Positions 23,322-27,963 of a stretch of 27,963 bases of DNA are shown here, in pieces. The position numbers and the translations under genes were made by a program. The notes beneath the pieces were generated by a model, which ran no database searches, was not told where the DNA came from, and saw only the letters and a program-made list of their open reading frames with translations. The number at the start of each line of letters is the position of its first letter. Within the stretch, counting starts at the first letter, position 1. Where the stretch lies: positions 1-27,963 of the forward strand of contig JBHIWX010000059.1 of the NCBI GenBank assembly GCA_041987205.1, read 5' to 3'. This stretch comes from BOKV01 sp041987205 (GTDB lineage: Bacteria > Pseudomonadota > Alphaproteobacteria > Rhizobiales > Rhizobiaceae).

Positions 23322-24741
23322 GCGCGCGCAGCGGAGACCCTCCCACGCCGTGGTAACGGCGATCCTGATGCTGTTCGCTTGGCTGGCTGTTGCGCTTTTT
23401 CATCCGGTTTTCGCCTTCGCCGAGGAGCCGCGTACCGCGCTCGTCATCGGCAATGGTGCCTATTCCTTCGCGCCGCTCGCCAATCCGACCAATGATGCCA
23501 ACGACGTCACGCAAGCCCTGCGCGACGCCGGCTTCGAGGTCACGTTGCTCGAGGACGCCGATCTGGAGCGCACGCGCATCGCGCTCGCGCGTTTCGGGGA
23601 AGAGCTGAAGCGCAAGGGCGGGGTCGGGCTGTTCTTCTTCGCCGGCCATGGCGTGCAGGTCGACGGCGAGAATTACCTGCTGCCGGTCGGAGACGGGATC
23701 GAGGCCGCCGACGAACTGGCGCGCGAGACGATCAGCGCGGCGGAGATCGTGGACGTGATGGACGCCGCGCAGAACGCGCTCAACATCGTGATCCTCGATG
23801 CCTGCCGCGACAATCCGCTGACCGGCGACACGAAGGGGCTGTCGAGGATCGACACCAGCGCCAGCCTGTTCGTCTCCTATTCAACATCGCCCGGTTCGGT
23901 CGCGCTCGACGGGGTCGGGCGCAACAGCCCTTATACCAGGCATCTCACCCAGGCGCTTTCGACGCCGGGGCTCAATCTGGAAGAGACCTTCAAGCGCACG
24001 CTGAAGGGCGTGTATCAGGACACGAAGGGGCGGCAACTGCCCTGGCTGTCGTCGTCCTTCTTCGGCGAGTTCGTGTTCCGCGCCGGGCCCGATGGCGGTT
24101 CCACCGCCGGCGCGCAGGCCGGTTCGGGCGAGCAGGTCGCGCTGCTGACCCGCCAGTCGGGCACGCCGGAGGAACCGGGTCTCGCCGGAATCTATCGGGC
24201 CGAGGGGCGCAATCCGGACGGATCGCGCTATTCCGGCATGGTGGCGCTGACGCAGGACGACGATCGCTTCGGCGTGACATGGTGGATTGGCAAGCAGATA
24301 TTCCAGGGTACAGGCCAGCTGGCCGGGCGCATGCTTGTGGTCGACTGGGGTGCGCAGCATCCGGTCGTCTATTCATTCGCGGCCGAAGGCCGGCTCGACG
24401 GCGAATGGGCCGACGGTTCGGCGAGCGAGAAGCTCTCACCGGTCGCCATCGCCGCGCCGGGCGCGAAACCGAAACCGGGCCGGTATTCCGTGCGCGGGCG
24501 CAATCCGAACGGTTCGGGCTATCAGGGCTGGCTGGAGCTCGCCGGCGACGGCGTGACTTACGAGCTGGCCTGGAAAATCGGCCGGGACAGCTATCGCGGC
24601 AGGGGCCGGTACGAAAACGGATTGCTGACCGTTGAATGGGGCGGGTCGACGCCGGTCGTCTATGCGCTCGAGGCGGACGGCAGTCTCAGCGGGCTGTGGG
24701 ACGCGGGCCAGGGTTCGGAGAAGTTGACGCCGGAAGGTTAG
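23314..24741 (+). CDS. Secreted caspase-like peptidase (C14 metacaspase) with tandem C-terminal repeats
   Basis: A 475-residue protein. An N-terminal hydrophobic segment (about 12-36, ending AFA) is a signal peptide or anchor, so it acts outside the cytoplasm. The caspase p20 domain spans about 38-255: TALVIGNGAY, catalytic His112 in FFAGHGVQ, and catalytic Cys164 in VILDACRDNP. After a Gly/Ala linker come two related modules, about 290-376 and 388-473, each with GRNP-[DN]-G-S, a W-x-IG core, [VT]-[DE]-WG, PVVY and SEKL[ST]P. They look like small beta domains, perhaps for binding or autoinhibition. Such proteases usually cut after Arg or Lys. Start ATG 23314 overlaps the exporter gene, implying coupled translation. 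Substrate and role unknown. Confidence 0.9.
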   Translation: MVERAQRRPSHAVVTAILMLFAWLAVALFHPVFAFAEEPRTALVIGNGAYSFAPLANPTNDANDVTQALRDAGFEVTLLEDADLERTRIALARFGEELKRKGGVGLFFFAGHGVQVDGENYLLPVGDGIEAADELARETISAAEIVDVMDAAQNALNIVILDACRDNPLTGDTKGLSRIDTSASLFVSYSTSPGSVALDGVGRNSPYTRHLTQALSTPGLNLEETFKRTLKGVYQDTKGRQLPWLSSSFFGEFVFRAGPDGGSTAGAQAGSGEQVALLTRQSGTPEEPGLAGIYRAEGRNPDGSRYSGMVALTQDDDRFGVTWWIGKQIFQGTGQLAGRMLVVDWGAQHPVVYSFAAEGRLDGEWADGSASEKLSPVAIAAPGAKPKPGRYSVRGRNPNGSGYQGWLELAGDGVTYELAWKIGRDSYRGRGRYENGLLTVEWGGSTPVVYALEADGSLSGLWDAGQGSEKLTPEG

Positions 24742-24835
24742 GGTGGTGCGCGGGCGGTAGCCAAGGCTTGCCGTTCAGGTATAGTTTCGCGGGTCGCCGA
24801 TACAGCTGGCGAACGCAAGCGAGGAAGACGGGAAA

Positions 24836-25234
24836 ATGTCCATCGAACTGAAAATGCTGCTGTTCACCGTGGGGCTGTTCTTCATTCAACTGGTCGCGCA
24901 GGTCGTGGCGGAGGTCATCCAGCACGGCCTCGGCTACGCGGTCAGCGCGCGGGACGACTGGAAAAACCCGACGGGCGTGGCCGGTCGCATCGAGCGGTCC
25001 TATTTCAACCTGCTCGAAACCATGCCAGCCTTCGCCGCGCTGGTGCTGATCGTGCTCTATACCGGCAACGCCAACGAGATGACGGCGCTCGGCGCGCAGG
25101 TCTATTTCTGGGGCCGTGTGCTTTATTTCCCGGCCTATATCTCGGGCATTCCCTTTGTGCGCACGCTGATCTGGACGGTGTCGATCATCGGCCTCCTGAT
25201 GATCTTCTGGGAACTCCTGCAACTGGCGTTCTGA
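24836..25234 (+). CDS. MAPEG-family membrane protein (copy 1)
   Basis: A 132-residue four-helix membrane protein of the MAPEG type (membrane-associated eicosanoid/glutathione metabolism). It has RIERSYFNLLETMPAFAALVLIVL, typical of the glutathione-binding helix region, then AQVYFWGRVLYFPAYISGIPFVRTLIW. Bacterial members are mostly of unknown activity, some with glutathione transferase or peroxidase activity. ATG 24836 has GAGGAAG upstream. A second, related copy follows after an SDR gene, and the three lead into lpdA. The gap from the caspase gene (24742-24835) may hold a -10-like TATAGT at 24780, without a good -35. Confidence 0.85.
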   Translation: MSIELKMLLFTVGLFFIQLVAQVVAEVIQHGLGYAVSARDDWKNPTGVAGRIERSYFNLLETMPAFAALVLIVLYTGNANEMTALGAQVYFWGRVLYFPAYISGIPFVRTLIWTVSIIGLLMIFWELLQLAF

Positions 25235-25241
25235 GCGGCAC

Positions 25242-25994
25242 ATGTCTTCGCACATGGGGGTCGTGGTGATTACCGGCGGCAGCCGGGGCATCGGTGCGGC
25301 GACCGCACTCGCCGCCGCCAGGGACGGCTGGTCGGTCGCGGTCAACTACCGCGCCGACGCGGAAGCCGCCGAAAGAGTGGTCGCCCAGGTGCGCGAGGCG
25401 GGCGGCGAGGCCCTTGCCGTCCGTGGCGACATTTCGAATCCCGGTGATGTCGGCCGGCTGTTTGCCGAAGCCGATGCGCTGGGGCCGCTCAAGGGGCTGG
25501 TCAACAATGCCGGCATAGTCGGCGACAAGCAGCGCGTGGACGAAATGCCGGTCGAGCGGCTGGAGCGCATGATGCGTGTCAACGTGATCGGGTCCATTCT
25601 CACCGCGCAGGAAGCGGTCAGGCGCATGTCGACCAGGCACGGCGGCAAGGGCGGGGTCATCGTCAACATCTCGTCGGTCGCCGCGAGACTGGGCTCGCCC
25701 GGCGAATATGTCGACTACGCCGCGTCGAAGGGCGCCATCGACACCTTTACCAGAGGCCTCGCGCTGGAGGTCGTCGAGGAGGGCATTCGCGTCAACGCGG
25801 TGCGGCCCGGCATCACCGACACGGAAATTCACGCCTCGGGCGGCCAGCCGGACCGGGTCGCGCGGATCGCGCCGACCATCCCGATGAAGCGCGAAGGCAA
25901 GGCCGAAGAGATCGCCGAGGCGGTCGTCTGGCTACTGTCCGGACGATCTTCCTATGTTACCGGCACGGTGGTGGACGTGTCGGGCGGGAGATGA
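25242..25994 (+). CDS. Short-chain dehydrogenase/reductase
   Basis: A 250-residue classical SDR that uses NAD(P) to oxidise or reduce an unknown alcohol/carbonyl pair. The cofactor loop is TGGSRGIG (11-18), NNAG is at 88-91, and the catalytic set is Ser144/145, Tyr159 and Lys163 in YVDYAASK. The PG motif RPGITDTEI follows. NYRADAE after strand 2 hints at NADP use. The start ATG is 7 bases after the first MAPEG stop, and the stop is 3 bases before the second MAPEG start, so all three are one transcriptional unit and perhaps one pathway. Confidence 0.93.
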   Translation: MSSHMGVVVITGGSRGIGAATALAAARDGWSVAVNYRADAEAAERVVAQVREAGGEALAVRGDISNPGDVGRLFAEADALGPLKGLVNNAGIVGDKQRVDEMPVERLERMMRVNVIGSILTAQEAVRRMSTRHGGKGGVIVNISSVAARLGSPGEYVDYAASKGAIDTFTRGLALEVVEEGIRVNAVRPGITDTEIHASGGQPDRVARIAPTIPMKREGKAEEIAEAVVWLLSGRSSYVTGTVVDVSGGR

Positions 25995-25997
25995 GCA

Positions 25998-26423
25998 ATG
26001 GCGTCGTTTGCTTTCCTTGCCATCGTGCCCGGCCTTTCGCCGGAAATGGGTTATCTGGTCCTGTCGGTCGTGCTCCTGCTCGTCCATGTCTCGATCCAGT
26101 CCTTCACCTTCAAGGCGCAGGTCGGCAATCGCTACACGGTGGGTGCGCGCGATGAGGGCTTGCCGGCGACGGGAAGTGCCGGTCGCGCCGAGCGCGCGCT
26201 CCGCAATTTCATCGAGACCTTCGCCGGTTTTGCCGCGCTGGCGCTCGCCATCGAGGTCACCGGCAAGAACGATGGCTGGTCTTCTTTCGGCGCGGCTGTT
26301 TATTTCTGGGCGAGACTTGCGTATCTGCCTGCCTACATGATGGGTGTGGCCTGGGTGCGCACGCTGATCTGGAACGCAAGCATGATCGTTCTGGTCATAC
26401 TCATCTGGCGCCTGCTGGTCTGA
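25998..26423 (+). CDS. MAPEG-family membrane protein (copy 2)
   Basis: A 141-residue four-helix membrane protein, paralogous to the copy at 24836. Shared blocks include GRAERALRNFIETFAGFAALAL and AAVYFWARLAYLPAYMMGVAWVRTLIW. The N-terminal part (LSPEMGYLVLSVVLLLVHVSIQ) differs more. Its ribosome site (GGGAGA) lies in the end of the SDR gene. Two unequal copies could form a hetero-oligomer, since MAPEG proteins work as trimers. Stop is 42 bases before lpdA. Confidence 0.85.
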   Translation: MASFAFLAIVPGLSPEMGYLVLSVVLLLVHVSIQSFTFKAQVGNRYTVGARDEGLPATGSAGRAERALRNFIETFAGFAALALAIEVTGKNDGWSSFGAAVYFWARLAYLPAYMMGVAWVRTLIWNASMIVLVILIWRLLV

Positions 26424-26465
26424 GGCCGGGGCGCGTTCGTGAACTGATAAAGAGGTAACAGGAAA

Positions 26466-27875
26466 ATGTCCGAATCCTACGATGTCGTCGTCATCGGTGG
26501 CGGCCCCGGCGGCTATGTGTGCGCGATCAAGGCCGCGCAGCTCGGCCTCAAGACGGCCATCGTCGAAAAGCGCGATACGCTGGGCGGAACCTGCGTCAAT
26601 GTCGGCTGCATCCCGTCAAAGGCGCTGCTGCACGCTTCCGAGAAATTCGAGGAAGCAGGCCATGGCCTCGAGCAACTGGGTGTGAAGGTCGGCGCGCCGA
26701 AACTCGATCTCAAGGCGATGATGGCCCACAAGACCGCCGTGGTGAAGGCCAACACGGACGGGCTGAACTTCCTGATGAAGAAGAACAAGATCGATTATCT
26801 GCAGGGCACCGGGACGATCGTCTCGGCCGGCAAGGCCAAGGTCGCCGGCGCGGACGGCAAGGAAAGCGAACTGTCGACCAAGAATATCGTCATCGCGACC
26901 GGCTCCGACATCGCCGGCATCCCCGGTGTCGACGTCAAGATCGACGAGAAGGTGATCGTGTCGTCGACGGGCGCGCTGTCGCTCGACAAGGTACCGGGCA
27001 AAATGGTGGTCGTGGGAGGCGGCGTGATCGGACTGGAGCTGGGTTCGGTCTGGAGCCGGCTCGGCACCAAAGTCACCGTGGTCGAGTTCCTCGACAAGAT
27101 TCTCGGCACGATGGATGGCGAAGTTTCGAAACAGGCCCAACGCGTGTTCAAGAAGCAGGGCATGGAATTCCATCTCTCGGCCAAGGTCACCGGCGTCGAG
27201 AAATCGGGAAAGGGTGCCAAGGTCACCTTCGAGCCGGTCAAGGGCGGCGACGCGACCGTGCTGGACGCCGATGTCGTGCTGATCTCGACCGGGCGGCGGC
27301 CCTATGCCGATGGGCTGGGACTGGAGGAAGCCGGCATCGAGACCGAGCGCGGCAAGGTGAAGACCGACGATCACTGGCGCACCAATGTCGAGGGCATCTA
27401 CGCCATCGGCGATATCACCGATGGGCCGATGCTGGCGCACAAGGCGGAGGATGAGGGCGTGGCCGTGGCCGAGACGATCGCCGGCCAGGCGGGCCATGTG
27501 AATTACGGCGTCATTCCGGGTGTGGTCTACACAAACCCTGAAATCGCTTCGGTCGGCAAGACCGAGGAAGAGCTTAAGGCTGACGGGGTCGAGTATGTCG
27601 CCGGCAAGTTCCCGTTCTCGGCGAACGGGCGTGCGCGGGCGATGCTGCAGACGGAAGGCTTCGTCAAGTTCCTGGCCGACAAGAAGACCGACCGCGTGCT
27701 CGGCGTGCATATCGTCGGTTTCGGCGCTGGCGAGATGATCCACGAATGCGCGGTGCTGATGGAATTCGGCGGCAGTTCGGAGGATCTGGGCCGGACCTGC
27801 CATGCCCATCCGACCATGTCGGAATCGGTGCGCGAAGCGGCGCTTGCTACCTTCGACAAGCCGATCCACATCTGA
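26466..27875 (+). CDS. lpdA: Dihydrolipoyl dehydrogenase (E3)
   Basis: E3 reoxidises dihydrolipoamide on SucB and passes electrons to NAD; it may also serve other 2-oxoacid complexes. In 469 residues: FAD loop VIGGGPGGYVCAIKAAQLG, redox-active Cys43 and Cys48 in GGTCVNVGCIPSKALLH, NAD-domain loop VVVGGGVIGLELGSVWSRLG, and the C-terminal catalytic dyad His448 and Glu453 in HAHPTMSE. ATG 26466 has AGGTAACAGGA upstream. As the last gene before a strong terminator it closes the suc cluster, supplying the third enzyme of the complex encoded by sucA and sucB. Confidence 0.98.
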   Translation: MSESYDVVVIGGGPGGYVCAIKAAQLGLKTAIVEKRDTLGGTCVNVGCIPSKALLHASEKFEEAGHGLEQLGVKVGAPKLDLKAMMAHKTAVVKANTDGLNFLMKKNKIDYLQGTGTIVSAGKAKVAGADGKESELSTKNIVIATGSDIAGIPGVDVKIDEKVIVSSTGALSLDKVPGKMVVVGGGVIGLELGSVWSRLGTKVTVVEFLDKILGTMDGEVSKQAQRVFKKQGMEFHLSAKVTGVEKSGKGAKVTFEPVKGGDATVLDADVVLISTGRRPYADGLGLEEAGIETERGKVKTDDHWRTNVEGIYAIGDITDGPMLAHKAEDEGVAVAETIAGQAGHVNYGVIPGVVYTNPEIASVGKTEEELKADGVEYVAGKFPFSANGRARAMLQTEGFVKFLADKKTDRVLGVHIVGFGAGEMIHECAVLMEFGGSSEDLGRTCHAHPTMSESVREAALATFDKPIHI

Positions 27876-27917
27876 TCGCGGATCACGCCCCGATCATCTC
27901 AAGGGTCACGTAAAAGC

Positions 27918-27947
27918 ACCCGGCAGGCGAGAGCTTGCCGGGTTTTT
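27918..27947 (+). terminator. Intrinsic terminator after lpdA
   Basis: ACCCGGCAGGC (27918-27928) pairs with GCTTGCCGGGT (27933-27943) around a GAGA loop, an 11-base stem with one G-U pair, followed by TTTTT. This is the strongest terminator in the window and marks the end of the suc-lpd transcript, 43 bases after the lpdA stop. Confidence 0.9.
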
Positions 27948-27963
27948 CGCATTTCAGGGCAGG

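Noticed and set aside
1..27963. CRISPR arrays, tRNA, rRNA or phage genes
   Set aside because: No spaced direct repeats, no tRNA-like cloverleaf sequence and no phage or Cas motifs were noticed on either strand.

Overview
The window is GC-rich, densely coded chromosomal DNA from an alphaproteobacterium, most likely order Rhizobiales near the Mesorhizobium/Phyllobacteriaceae group. This rests on the mdh-sucCDAB-lpdA order, the omp19-zapE-mdh neighbourhood also known from Brucella, an sdhCDA(x)B operon and the LeuC sequence. No sequence search was run, so family calls come from motifs and recalled homologues.

Layout: (1) 1-1404, leuC lacking only its first codons. (2) 1409-4780, a small accessory block: a TetR-type repressor divergent from an alpha/beta hydrolase with strong palindromic operators between them, then an AEC-family permease and a GNAT acetyltransferase. 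(3) 4870-9642, the succinate dehydrogenase operon sdhC-sdhD-sdhA-(AT-rich membrane ORF)-(DUF3052-like ORF)-sdhB, followed by a degenerate second copy of the sdhB 3' end and a terminator. (4) 9666-11568, redox and repair genes: OsmC-like peroxidase divergent from periplasmic msrA, then a low-molecular-weight phosphatase/ArsC-fold protein whose catalytic Cys is Gly. (5) 11654-13679, an AT-rich metzincin metalloprotease divergent from an Omp19/Inh-type lipoprotein protease inhibitor. (6) 13745-14914, zapE. (7) 15096-27875, mdh-sucC-sucD-sucA-sucB, a LysE-type exporter, a secreted metacaspase with a duplicated C-terminal domain, MAPEG-SDR-MAPEG, and lpdA, closed by a strong intrinsic terminator at 27918-27947.

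Functionally the window is the lower TCA cycle: 2-oxoglutarate dehydrogenase (SucA, SucB, LpdA), succinyl-CoA synthetase (SucCD), succinate dehydrogenase (SdhABCD) and malate dehydrogenase. Accessory genes are threaded into these operons. I see no CRISPR array, transposase, integrase, tRNA or rRNA. The points most worth a second look are the sdhB 3'-end duplication, the foreign-looking gene fitted exactly between sdhA and the DUF3052-like gene, the Cys-less phosphatase homologue, the metalloprotease beside a protease-inhibitor lipoprotein, the terminator-like hairpin just upstream of mdh, the tandem TetR operators, and the metacaspase with tandem C-terminal repeats.
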